The notes below the pieces were generated by a model, which ran no database searches, was not told the origin of the DNA, and worked only from the letters and a program-made list of their open reading frames with translations. 64,000 bases of DNA from DASSSQ01 sp963839285. GTDB taxonomy: Bacteria > Actinomycetota > Thermoleophilia > Gaiellales > Gaiellaceae. The translations under genes and the position numbers were made by a program. Below, one piece after another: positions 7,964-16,038 of the stretch; within the stretch, counting starts at the first letter, position 1, and every line of letters begins with the position of its first letter. Location: assembly GCA_963839285.1 (NCBI GenBank), contig CAWIUN010000020.1:558001-622000 (forward strand), in the 5' to 3' direction.

Positions 7964-8536
7964 CTAGGCCTGGTTGAAGAAGGCGCCCGTCTCGAGCAGG
8001 CGGGCGCGCTCCTCCGCCGAGACCTCGACGTTCCGGGGCGTGAGGAGGAAGACCTTGTCGGCGACGCGCTGCATGCCACCGTTGAGAGCGTAGGTGAGGC
8101 CGCTCGTGAAGTCGATCAGCCGCTTCGAGAGCTCCTGGTCGGCGTTCTGGAGGTTGAGGATGACCGGCGTCGACTGCTTGAACCGGTCGGCGATCTGCTG
8201 GGCGTCGTTGAAGCTCCGCGGCATCACGAGGTGGACCCGCACCGACGCAGGGTCCGGGACCGCCTCGACGCGTCTCGGGCGTGCGGCACGCTCGCGCTCC
8301 CGCTCGCGGACGGCGCGGATGCTGCGCGCGGGCGGCGTCGTGCTCTCCGAGTCGCTCCAGTCGTCGAAGTCGCGGCGGCTCGCGCGCGGGGTCAGCCGGC
8401 GGACGTTCGGGCGCTCGCTGTAGCTCTGCTCGAGCGCCTCCTCGGTCACGTAGCCGTCCTCGTCGATCCAGTCCTCGTCCTCCTCGGCGATGCCGAAGTA
8501 GACGAGCGTGCGGTTCCAGAGGTCGCCGAGGGACAT
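7964..8536 (-). CDS. sepF: Cell division protein SepF
   Basis: SepF anchors FtsZ to the membrane and is the main Z-ring anchor in actinobacteria lacking FtsA. The N-terminal amphipathic helix MSLGDLWNRTLVYFGI is followed by an acidic linker and then the SepF domain (about residues 98-180) with MPRSFNDAQQIADRFKQ, LIDFTSGLTYALNG and KVFLLTPRNVEV. 190 residues, intact. The TAAGAT at 8546-8551 lies 9 nt before the ATG, suggesting a leaderless transcript; it overlaps the TAA stop of yggS. Confidence 0.96.
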   Translation of the reverse strand: MSLGDLWNRTLVYFGIAEEDEDWIDEDGYVTEEALEQSYSERPNVRRLTPRASRRDFDDWSDSESTTPPARSIRAVRERERERAARPRRVEAVPDPASVRVHLVMPRSFNDAQQIADRFKQSTPVILNLQNADQELSKRLIDFTSGLTYALNGGMQRVADKVFLLTPRNVEVSAEERARLLETGAFFNQA

Positions 8537-8548
8537 CGGTACGGAATC

Positions 8549-9151
8549 TTAGCCCTGCCAGAGGGCGGAACCCACGCGGACGTAGGTGGCGCCCTCCTCG
8601 GCGGCGACCCGGTAGTCCTGACTCGTCCCCATCGAGAGCTCGCGCAGCCCGTGCGCCTCGGCCAGCTCCCGCAGGCGGCGGAAGTAGGGCCGCGAGGCCT
8701 CGGGGTCGTCGGTCGCCGGCGGCATCGTCGTCAGGCCCCGCACGTCGGCGAGCGCGAGCAGCGGCTCGATCCCCTCCGGCGGGACGCCGCCCTTGCTCTC
8801 CTCGCCGGCGAGGTTCACCTGCACGAGCGCCGGGATCTCGAGCCTCCGCGCCGTCGACTCGGAGTCGAGCGAGTGGCAGAGCTCGCAGATGCCGTTGACG
8901 ACCTTCGCCTTGTTCGACTGCAGCCGCCCGATGAAGTGCCAGCGGAAGGCGTCGCCGTAGACCGCGTGCTTGCGCTCGAGGTCCTGGGCGCGGTTCTCGC
9001 CGGCGACCTCGATCCCGGCCTCGAGCAGGACGGCCAGCTCCTCGACGGACACGTACTTGGTGGCGGCGACGATCGTCGCCCCCGGCCCGACCTCGGCGCG
9101 GACGCGCTCGAGGTTGGCGCGGATCCGCTCAGGCGACGAGACCGACGACAC
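8549..9151 (-). CDS. yggS: YggS-family PLP-binding homeostasis protein
   Basis: YggS/PLPHP binds pyridoxal phosphate and buffers its supply. The PLP lysine lies in IVAATKYVSVEEL; other motifs are GENRAQDLERK, WHFIGRLQSNK and MGTSQDYRVAAEEG. GTG 9151 is chosen because the frame upstream reads the pgeF C-terminus out of frame. At 200 residues it is short: after CHSLDS the usual helix is about seven residues shorter before PALVQVNLAGEE, an in-frame deletion or local error. Confidence 0.9.
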   Translation of the reverse strand: MSSVSSPERIRANLERVRAEVGPGATIVAATKYVSVEELAVLLEAGIEVAGENRAQDLERKHAVYGDAFRWHFIGRLQSNKAKVVNGICELCHSLDSESTARRLEIPALVQVNLAGEESKGGVPPEGIEPLLALADVRGLTTMPPATDDPEASRPYFRRLRELAEAHGLRELSMGTSQDYRVAAEEGATYVRVGSALWQG

Positions 9152-9855
9152 CCTGGGCCCCGCGCGGCTTCCCCTGCCGCCGGTGGGAGAAGAAGAGATC
9201 CGGGTTGCAGCGGGTGCAGAGGTCGAGCCGCTCGACGTCGTCGACGCCCGCCGCACGGAGCGCCCGCTCGGCGGCCGCCCAGAGGTCGAGGATCCCGTCC
9301 CGCGTCAGGTCGGGGTCGAAGCGCGCGGCGACCTCGGGGCCGACCTCGTAGCAGCACGGCCCGATCGAGGGGCCGACCGCGGCGGCGAGCCTGCCGCTGC
9401 CTCCTTCTCGAGCCAGCCAGCGCGGCGACGCCCTCCCCGACGATCCCCTCGGCGAGGCCGCGCCACCCCGCGTGCAGGACGGCGAGCGCCGGTGTGCCGC
9501 CGTTCGACACCGCCCGCGCGATCGCGATCGGGACGCAGTCGGCGGTCAGCTTCAGCATCGGCACGCCCGGCTCGTCGGTCCAGAGCCCGTCGCCCGGCTC
9601 GCCCAGCACGCCGGCGCGGGCGCGGTGGACGAGCGTCGTGTGCCGCTGGCGGTTCATCGTCAGGCGCGCGGGGTCGGCGCCGACCGCCTCGCACAGGCGC
9701 CGGCGGTTCTCCTCGACGCTCGGCTGCTCGTCGCCGCCGAGCGCGGCGAGGTTGAGGGCCGCGAACGGCCCGGTCGAGACGCCGCCGAGCCGGGTCGTGA
9801 ACGCGACGCGATACGGCCCCGGCGCGTCCCAGCGGTACAGGTGCAGGTCGGCCAC
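9129..9855 (-). CDS. pgeF: Purine nucleoside phosphorylase YfiH/LACC1-type (frameshifted)
   Basis: The YfiH/PgeF family has purine nucleoside phosphorylase and related activities and has been tied to peptidoglycan editing. Motifs include GGVSTGPFAALNL, LTADCVPIAIA and HAGWRGLAEGIVGEG; a zinc-binding CCYEVGPEV segment follows the break. The frame is lost near 9412 at TGGCTGGC, an apparent 4-bp duplication; removing it rejoins the protein to TGA at 9129. GTG 9855 has TAGCCT 6 nt upstream (leaderless). The 3' end overlaps yggS by 23 bp. Confidence 0.88.
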
Positions 9856-9902
9856 GCCTGCAGGCTAGCGCCGGCCGGCGCCCTCGCAGCGCGGCGCCGG
9901 TG

Positions 9903-9948
9903 GCGCATCGGGGCGATGCGCGCGACGACGAGAGCGGGCGTCGTCGTC
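9903..9948. terminator. Two tandem hairpins between pgeF and the next gene
   Basis: GCGCATCG-GGG-CGATGCGC (9903-9921) forms a perfect 8-bp stem, and GACGACGA with TCGTCGTC (9924-9931, 9941-9948) a second. They lie just past the stop of the gene at 9953-10156, which is transcribed towards them. No T-run follows, so termination is only a guess. Confidence 0.3.
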
Positions 9949-9952
9949 CGGT

Positions 9953-10156
9953 CTAGCCGAACTGTCCCCAGTGGACGGCGACGATCACGAGCACCGAGCC
10001 GACCGCGAGGGCGAGGCCGCCGAGCAGCATGCCCGCCTTGCGGCCGAAGGGGGTCAGCGCGCCGAGGACGAGGACGCCGCCGGCGATCGCGGCGAGCGCG
10101 AAGCCGACCTCGGCGAGCCGGACGCCGGCTTGTTCCGTGAGGGCGAGAGGCGACAC
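9953..10156 (-). CDS. Small two-helix membrane protein
   Basis: A 67-residue protein starting at GTG 10156. Two hydrophobic stretches are visible (about residues 16-35 and 40-62) flanking a short basic loop FGRKAG, typical of a hairpin membrane protein. It is transcribed in the same direction as the CCA gene, whose stop lies 31 bp upstream of its start. No family was recognised and no function can be given. Confidence 0.6.
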   Translation of the reverse strand: MSPLALTEQAGVRLAEVGFALAAIAGGVLVLGALTPFGRKAGMLLGGLALAVGSVLVIVAVHWGQFG

Positions 10157-10187
10157 GCGGCGAGTCTGCAGCGCCGGCGCCCCGAGG

Positions 10188-12761
10188 TCAACTCCCGGCG
10201 TCGCCGATCAGCTCGCGGGCGGCGGCGAGCTCGGACTCGCGGCCGTCGAGCTCGCCGTTCAGCTTGCGGCGGCGCAGCTCGGCGAGGATCTCCCCCACCC
10301 GCGGCGACTCGCCGAGGCCGAGCTCGGCGAGGTCGCGGCCGCCGATCGCGAGGCGGACGTCGCGCAGCCGCTCGAAGTAGGAGCGGAGCTGCGGCAGGTC
10401 GGCGAGCGCGAGCGCGTAGAGCGGCGCGTCGGGCGCGTACGGCTCCGCGGCGGCGACGACCTCGGCCGGCGGCAGCTCCTCGGCGGCGAGCCGCTCCGCC
10501 AGGCGCGGGCCGACCGTGACGGCGCCGGCGATCGCCTCGGCGTCGCGGCGGCGCAGCTTCAGGCGGCCGGTCCAGCCGAAGATCTCGTCCGGGGGCATCC
10601 GGCGCGCGAGCGCCTCCAGCGCCAGGCGCCAGTCGGGGGCGTCGAGCCCGTACTCGTCCCGGAGCCGCGTCAGCCGCCCCAGCAGCTCGACCGCCTCCTC
10701 GTCGGCGGCCAGGTGCGGGTGGATCGCCCGGTCGGCGCCGAGCTCGGCGAGCCGCAGGATCGAGTGCCGGATCTCCCCCTCCTCGAGCAGCGCGACGAGC
10801 TCGTCCCGCAGCCGGGCCGACGAGAGGTCGCCGACGAGCCCCATCTCGACGCAGGCGCGGGCGAGCCGCTCGCTCTGCGCCTCGAGCCGGAAGCCGTGGC
10901 GGTTCTCGTAGCGGATCGCGCGGAAGATCCGGGTCGGGTCGTCGATGAACGAGAGGTTGTGGAGCACCCGCAGCGAGCGGGCCTCGAGGTCGCGGCGGCC
11001 GTCGAACGGGTCGACGAGCCGGCCGTAGTCCGCTCCCTTGAGCGACACGGCCATCGCGTTGATCGTGAAGTCGCGGCGGAACAGGTCCTCGCGGATCGTC
11101 GCGTGCTCGACCGTCGGCAGGGCCGCGGGCGCGTCGTAGAACTCGGTGCGGGCGGTGACGACGTCGATCCGCTCGTCCCCGTCGTAGACGACCACCGCCG
11201 TGCCGAACTTCGTGTGGGGGCGGCACCGGCCGCCGAGCTCGGCCGCGAGCGCCTCGGCGAGCGCGATCGCGTCGCCCTCGACGGCGATGTCGACGTCGAA
11301 GCCGGCCTCTCCGAGCAGGATGTCCCGGACCGTGCCGCCGACGAGGTAGACGCCGTCGACCTGCTCGCTGACCGCCTGGACGGCCTCGAAGGCCCGCCGG
11401 AGGCGGCCGAGGCCCTCGAGTCGCGAGCGGAGGCTCTCGCCCGGCGTCGCGTCGACCTCCGCGACGGCCCCGAGCGCGCGCAGGACGTCGCTGCGGGTGA
11501 CGACGCCGACGACGACCCCGTCGCGGCAGATCGCGACCCGGCCCTCGCGCCCCCCCGCGAGCAGGCGCTGCAGCTCGGGCAGCGGCGTCTGCTCGTCCGC
11601 GGTCGGGACGCGGCCGCCCATGATCCCCTTGACCGGCGCGTGCGAGAGCCCGTGGCCGATCGCCTTGTCGAGGTCCTCGCGCGAGACGACGCCGACGAGC
11701 CGGTCGTCGTCGACGACGAGGATGCCGCTCATCCGGTGCCGCTGGCAGATCCGCATCGCGTCGGCGACCGGGGCGTCGGACGGGACCGTGCGCGGCGGTG
11801 CGGCCATCACCTCGCGGGCCCGGATCGGCTCGCGCGTCGCCTGGCCGAGGCTGCCGAGCAGCGCCTCGCGGGCCTCGTCGAGCGTCCCCTTGAAGGACGC
11901 CGACGCGGCCTGCGCGTGGCCGCCGCCGCCGACGGCAGCGGCGATCGCGCTCGCGTCGAGCTCGGGGACGCGGCTCCGGGTGACGCAGAAGACGCGGTCG
12001 CCCATCTCGACCAGGCAGACGAGCGCCTTCGCGTCGGTCAGGTCGACGAGCTTCGAGGCGAGGTGCGAGACGCTGACGTCCTCGGCGGGCCAGCGCACGG
12101 CCGCGACGAGCACCTCGACGCCCGCCGCCTCACGGGTCTCGAGCGCGTCGAGCAGCGCCGCGAGCAGCTCGCGCTCGTCCTGGAGCAGCGGCGTGTGCAG
12201 GTACTCGGCGACGAGGTCCTGGCTGGCGCCGTGCCGGAGGCACCAGGAGAGCGCCTCGGCGTCGCGCGTCGTCGTCTCGGGGAAGGTGAGCGAGCCCGTG
12301 TCCTCGTGGATCCCGAGCGCGAAGACCGTCGCCTCGAGCGCCGACGGCTGCAGCTCGCGCTCGGCGAGGATGCCGACGAGCGTCGTCGTCAGCGCCGCGT
12401 CCTCCGAGAGCACGACGCCGTCCGCCGGCGCCCACTCGGGCCGCTCGCCGTGGTGGTCGAAGACGACCTTCTCGACCGCCGGGTCGCGCGCGACCGGCTC
12501 GAGGGCGTCGAGCCTGGCCGCGTGCACCGTCTCGACGACGATCAGCCTGCGGATCGCGTCGAGCTCGAGCCGGGAGGCCTCGACGACGTCGAGCTCGTCC
12601 GCGTGGAGGCGGTAGAACCGGCGCACGTTGCGGTTGAGCGCGCCGGAGAGGCAGACGACGGCGTCGGGGTAGAGCCGGCGCGCCGCCAGCATCGACGCGA
12701 GCGCGTCGAAGTCGGTGTTGCCGTGCGTCGCGATCACGGTCTCGGCGCGCATCCCTCCCAT
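10188..12761 (-). CDS. DHH-CBS-tRNA nucleotidyltransferase fusion
   Basis: A three-part protein of about 857 residues. Residues 1-310 are a DHH/DHHA1 phosphoesterase (GNTDFDALASM, FDHHGERPEW, GGGGHAQAASAS). Two CBS domains follow (about 320-440; MSGILVVDDDRLVGVVSRED). The C-terminal half is a poly(A) polymerase/CCA-adding domain with YLVGGTVRDILLG, the metal pair in DVDIAVEGD, and the RNA-binding region RRDFTINAMAV. Proteins of this layout add A or CCA to tRNA 3' ends. Start ATG 12761 is uncertain; ATG 12752 is directly preceded by GGGAGGG, too close to act as a ribosome site. Intact. Confidence 0.93.
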   Translation of the reverse strand: MGGMRAETVIATHGNTDFDALASMLAARRLYPDAVVCLSGALNRNVRRFYRLHADELDVVEASRLELDAIRRLIVVETVHAARLDALEPVARDPAVEKVVFDHHGERPEWAPADGVVLSEDAALTTTLVGILAERELQPSALEATVFALGIHEDTGSLTFPETTTRDAEALSWCLRHGASQDLVAEYLHTPLLQDERELLAALLDALETREAAGVEVLVAAVRWPAEDVSVSHLASKLVDLTDAKALVCLVEMGDRVFCVTRSRVPELDASAIAAAVGGGGHAQAASASFKGTLDEAREALLGSLGQATREPIRAREVMAAPPRTVPSDAPVADAMRICQRHRMSGILVVDDDRLVGVVSREDLDKAIGHGLSHAPVKGIMGGRVPTADEQTPLPELQRLLAGGREGRVAICRDGVVVGVVTRSDVLRALGAVAEVDATPGESLRSRLEGLGRLRRAFEAVQAVSEQVDGVYLVGGTVRDILLGEAGFDVDIAVEGDAIALAEALAAELGGRCRPHTKFGTAVVVYDGDERIDVVTARTEFYDAPAALPTVEHATIREDLFRRDFTINAMAVSLKGADYGRLVDPFDGRRDLEARSLRVLHNLSFIDDPTRIFRAIRYENRHGFRLEAQSERLARACVEMGLVGDLSSARLRDELVALLEEGEIRHSILRLAELGADRAIHPHLAADEEAVELLGRLTRLRDEYGLDAPDWRLALEALARRMPPDEIFGWTGRLKLRRRDAEAIAGAVTVGPRLAERLAAEELPPAEVVAAAEPYAPDAPLYALALADLPQLRSYFERLRDVRLAIGGRDLAELGLGESPRVGEILAELRRRKLNGELDGRESELAAARELIGDAGS

Positions 12762-12786
12762 TCTGCCGGGCGCCGCCGCGGAAAAC

Positions 12787-12831
12787 CGGCACGAAATCGG
12801 CACACCGGCGTGCGCGGCGGCGTGCGACGCT
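12787..12831 (+). promoter_or_regulatory. CGGCAC 11-bp repeats in the cca / 55-aa gene intergenic region
   Basis: CGGCAC at 12787-12792 and 12798-12803 are exactly 11 bp apart, followed at 12809 by the weaker CGTGCG. The hexamer GACGCT at 12826-12831 is 17 nt after that last unit, the same distance seen between unit and TAGGAT at 37646/37663. The rest of the gap 12762-13029 shows no gene. Confidence 0.35.
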
Positions 12832-13029
12832 CGGGCTCCGGGTCCCCTCGGGGTGGGCGGGCGCCGCGGCCGAACCGGGCCTGCCCGTCGTGGCCGTGCC
12901 GGTTCGAGCCGTGCCTCGCCGAGGCTCGCCGGCCCTGCGCCGCGCGCGTGCCGCGCCTTGCCGGCGTCGCGGTCTCGGCGCGCTCCGGACGGGCGTTTTC
13001 GTCTCTCTCGCCGCGGCAAGGCGACCTCC

Positions 13030-13197
13030 ATGGGCCGTTCGCGCCTCGTTCCGCTCGTGCTCGCCGTCGCGGCGGCGGTGGCGCTGCTCGTCTTCCTCGG
13101 CCTGAACCGGCTCTCGTCCGGGCCCTCGCTCGACCGGCCGACGCCGTCGAAGGGCCTCGAGATCCAGCCGGCCGGGACGACGACGACCGGCCGCTAG
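13030..13197 (+). CDS. Small membrane-anchored protein, 55 aa
   Basis: ATG at 13030 opens a 55-residue ORF: a basic N-terminus (MGRSRLVP), one hydrophobic helix (about residues 7-25) and a short Pro/Thr-rich tail ending in TTTTGR. The layout is that of a type II anchored or secreted small protein. It is the only plus-strand gene here, divergent from the CCA gene and convergent with ridA. A weak AAGG lies upstream. Family unknown. Confidence 0.55.
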   Translation: MGRSRLVPLVLAVAAAVALLVFLGLNRLSSGPSLDRPTPSKGLEIQPAGTTTTGR

Positions 13198-13220
13198 CGC
13201 CGGGAGGCAGCGCCCGGCCG

Positions 13221-13608
13221 TCAGAGGTGCGCGATCGCCTCGATCTCGACCAGGGCGCCCGACGGCAGCTTCGCGACCTCGACGGTCGAGCGCGCCGGCG
13301 GCCGCTCGCCGACGTGGCGGGCGTAGACCTCGTTCATGCCCGCGAAGTCGCCGAGGTCCTGCAGGAAGACGGTCGTCTTGACGAGGCGGTCGAGCCCGGA
13401 GCCCGGCCGCCTCGAGGATCGCGCGCAGGTTCGCGAAGACCTGCTCGGTCTGCTCGGCGATCGAGCCGCCGCTCAGCTCCTTGTCGCCCGGGCGCAGGGC
13501 GAGCTGGCCCGAGACGAAGACGAGGTCGCCGGCCCGGATCGCCTGCGAGTACGGCGCCCCCTGGAACGGTGCGGGTGCCTCCTCGGTGCGGACGACGTCC
13601 TTCTGCAT
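13221..13608 (-). CDS. ridA: RidA-family imine/enamine deaminase (frameshifted)
   Basis: RidA hydrolyses reactive enamines and imines released by PLP enzymes. The N-terminal half has PYSQAIRAGDLVFVSGQLAL and EQTEQVFANLRAILEAAG. After a break near 13400 (extra C in GGGCTCCGGGC) the other frame gives DRLVKTTVFL, the arginine in PARSTVEVAKLP and EIEAIAHL before TGA 13221-13223. The total length is 1 nt over a whole codon number, fitting one extra base. A good AAGGAG precedes ATG 13608, and hisB-like and murA genes follow the same direction upstream. Confidence 0.88.
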
Positions 13609-13611
13609 GCG

Positions 13612-14139
13612 CTACTCCTTTCCGGGAACGGGTCGGCAGGCCTCGCCGAGCGCGGTGCCGAGGGCCTTGAACATCGCCTCGAGCACGTGCTGGCGGTCCT
13701 GCCCCTCGACGAGCCGCACGTGCACCGTCAGCGACGCGGCGTCCGCCAGCTCGCGCAGGAACTGGGAGACCATGTCGCCCTCGAGGCCGCCGACGCGCTC
13801 GCGGGAGAAGTCGACGTTGGAGACGAGCTGCGGTCGCTGCGAGACCTCGAGCGCGACGACGGCGAGCGCCTCGTCGGCCGGCGCGGTGCCGGTGCCGAAG
13901 CCGCGGACGCCGGCGGCGCGCAGGTGCGTCGCGAGGGCGGCGCCGACCGCCCGGCCCGCAGCCGCGAGCTCGGCGTCCGCGCTGCCGGGCGCGACCTCGA
14001 GCGCGAGGTCGAACGAGGCGCGGTGCGCGAGCAGGCCGAGCAGGTGGTCGAGCACCGGCACGCCGCTCGAGACGTTCGCGCGGCCGCTGCCGGCGACCTC
14101 GACCCGGACGCCGCCGCGCGTCTGCCCGCTCGCTTCCAT
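13612..14139 (-). CDS. HisB-like protein lacking the metal-binding histidine motifs
   Basis: A 175-residue relative of imidazoleglycerol-phosphate dehydratase. The fold markers SSGVPVLDHLLGLLAHRASFD, ADEALAVVALEVSQRP, VSQFLRELADAASLTVHV and HVLEAMFKALGTAL all align. The first metal motif DDHHTVED is replaced by an Ala-rich GSADAELAAAGRAVGAAL, and the second motif keeps only one His (QDRQHVLEA). Histidine synthesis by this protein is therefore unlikely. It follows murA by 5 bp, not a his operon, which suggests a recruited, perhaps regulatory or ligand-binding, paralogue. Start ATG 14139. Confidence 0.8.
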   Translation of the reverse strand: MEASGQTRGGVRVEVAGSGRANVSSGVPVLDHLLGLLAHRASFDLALEVAPGSADAELAAAGRAVGAALATHLRAAGVRGFGTGTAPADEALAVVALEVSQRPQLVSNVDFSRERVGGLEGDMVSQFLRELADAASLTVHVRLVEGQDRQHVLEAMFKALGTALGEACRPVPGKE

Positions 14140-14144
14140 GGCGG

Positions 14145-15450
14145 CTAGCTCTCGACCCGGTCGATCCGGGCGCCGAGCGCGCGCAGGCGCTCGTCGATCC
14201 GCTCGTAGCCGCGGTCGATCTCGCCGACGTTGCCGATCCGGGACGTCCCCTCGGCGCAGAGCGCGGCGATCACCATCGCCATCCCGGCGCGGATGTCCGG
14301 GCTCGTCAGCCGCTCGCCGTAGAGGCGCGCAGGGCCGGTGACGACGACGCGGTGCGGGTCGCAGAGCACGATCCGCGCGCCCATGCCGACCAGCTTGTCG
14401 ACGAAGAAGAGGCGGCTCTCGAACATCTTCTCGAAGACGAGGATCGTCCCCTGCGCCTGCGTCGCGACGACGACGGCGATCGAGGTCAGGTCGGCCGGGA
14501 ACGCGGGCCAGACGCCGTCCTCGATCTTCGGGATCTGGCCGCCGAGGTCGTCGCGGATCACGAGCGTCTGGCCGGCGGGCACGCGGACGCTCGTGTCGTC
14601 GAGCTCGACGTGGATCCCGAGCCGCTCGAAGTGCGGGATGATCGGGACGAGGTCCTCGCCCTCGACGTCCGTGACCGTCACCTCGCTGCCCGTCACCGCC
14701 GCGAGGCCGATGAAGCTGCCGACCTCGATGTGCTCCGAGCCGGATCCGGTGCTCGCCGCCGTGCAGTCCCTCGACGCCGGTGATCGTCAGCACGTTCGAG
14801 CCGATCCCGGAGATGTCGGCGCCGCGGGCGACGAGGAAGCGGCAGAGATCCTGGACGTGCGGCTCGCACGCCGCGTTGCCGATCGTCGTCACGCCCTCGG
14901 CGAGGACGGCGGCCATGACCGCGTTCTCGGTGCCCATCACGGAGGCCTCGTCGAGGAAGATGTGCCGGCCGCGCAGCCGCTCGGCCGAGAGCCTGTAGCG
15001 CCGGGTCACCTCGATGTGGGCGCCGAGCTGCTCGAAGGCGTGGATGTGCGTGTCGAGCCGCCGGCGGCCGATCACGTCGCCGCCCGGCGGCGGCAGCACC
15101 GCCTCGCCGGCGCGCGCCAGCAGCGGCCCGGCGACGAGGAAGGAGGCGCGGATCCGCCGCGAGAGCCGCTCGTCCACCTCGGTCTTGCCGAGCTCGGCCG
15201 CGTGCACCCGGAGCTCGTTCGGGCCCTCCCACTCGGCGTCGGCGCCCATGTCGCGGAGCAGCTCGACCATCGTCTCGACGTCGCGGATCCGCGGCACGTT
15301 CGTCAGCCGCACCGGCTCGTCCACGAGCAGGCAGGCGGCGAGGATCGGCAGGGCGCCGTTCTTGTTCCCGCTCGCGCGGATCGTGCCGGAGAGCCGCCGG
15401 CCGCCCTCGATCACGAACGACTCGTTCACCGACTGGACGGTAGTCGCCAT
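14145..15450 (-). CDS. murA: UDP-GlcNAc 1-carboxyvinyltransferase with Asp at the fosfomycin site (frameshifted)
   Basis: MurA transfers enolpyruvate to UDP-GlcNAc, the first committed step of peptidoglycan synthesis. The N-terminus has the catalytic lysine in ASGNKNGALPIL; the flexible loop reads LPPPGGDVIGRRRLD, with Asp where E. coli has Cys115. The C-terminal half (GQIPKIEDGVWPAFPADLTS, IRAGMAMVIAAL) is in another frame; removing one C near 14752 (GGATCCGG) joins them. ATG 15450 with TAGGCT 9 nt upstream indicates a leaderless message from a promoter shared with the HD gene. Confidence 0.93.
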
Positions 15451-15474
15451 CGACGGGGTAGCCTACCCGCGACC
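15451..15474. promoter_or_regulatory. 24-bp bidirectional promoter, murA / HD protein
   Basis: TAGCCTA at 15459-15465 reads TAGCCT on the plus strand (10 nt before GTG 15475) and TAGGCT on the minus strand (9 nt before ATG 15450). One 7-bp core therefore supplies -10 hexamers for two leaderless genes in a gap of 24 bp. Confidence 0.6.
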
Positions 15475-16038
15475 GTGGAACCGACTCGCGCGAACGCCTG
15501 GGAGACGCTGACCCGCTACACGACGAGCGAGCCGCTGCTGCGGCACGCGCTCGCGGTCGAGGCGTCGGTCGGCTGGTACGCGCGCCACTTCGGGGCGGAC
15601 GAGGAGCTCTGGCGGGCCGCCGCGCTGCTGCACGACTTCGACTACGAGCTGCATCCGACGCTCGACAAGCACCCCCAGGACGGTGCCCCGATCCTGCGCG
15701 AGGAGGGCTGGCCGGAGGAGGTGATCGAGACCGTGCTCTCGCACGCCGAGCACCTCGGACTGCCGCGCGACACGCCGCTGAAGAAGACGCTCTTCGCCTG
15801 CGACGAGCTGTCCGGGTTCGTGCACGCCTGCGGCCTCGTCCGCCCGACCGGCCTCGAGGGGCTCGAGCCGAAGTCGGTCAGGAAGAAGCTGAAGCAGCCG
15901 TCGTTCGCGGCCGGGGTGCATCGCGAGGACGTCTACAAGGGCGCCGAGGAGCTCGGGATCGAGCTCGACCAGCACATCCGGAACGTCGTCGAGGCGCTGC
16001 AGCCGGTCGCGGGCGAGCTCGGGCTGCGCACGGGCTAG
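15475..16038 (+). CDS. HD-domain hydrolase
   Basis: A 187-residue HD-superfamily protein, metal-dependent phosphohydrolases acting on nucleotides or phosphate esters. The first histidine lies in RHALAVEAS, the HD pair in AALLHDFDYELHP and a later histidine in LSHAEHLG. A Lys-rich region (SVRKKLKQPSFAAGV) and a GVHREDVYKGAEELG segment follow, as in HDIG-type proteins related to YfbR and KRE-like groups. GTG 15475 is the only start near the promoter. The stop overlaps the convergent aminotransferase by 3 bp. The substrate is unknown. Confidence 0.85.
   Translation: MEPTRANAWETLTRYTTSEPLLRHALAVEASVGWYARHFGADEELWRAAALLHDFDYELHPTLDKHPQDGAPILREEGWPEEVIETVLSHAEHLGLPRDTPLKKTLFACDELSGFVHACGLVRPTGLEGLEPKSVRKKLKQPSFAAGVHREDVYKGAEELGIELDQHIRNVVEALQPVAGELGLRTG

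Noticed and set aside
12890..12925. tRNA T-arm-like GGTTCGAGCC
   Set aside because: No matching acceptor and anticodon stems could be placed around it.
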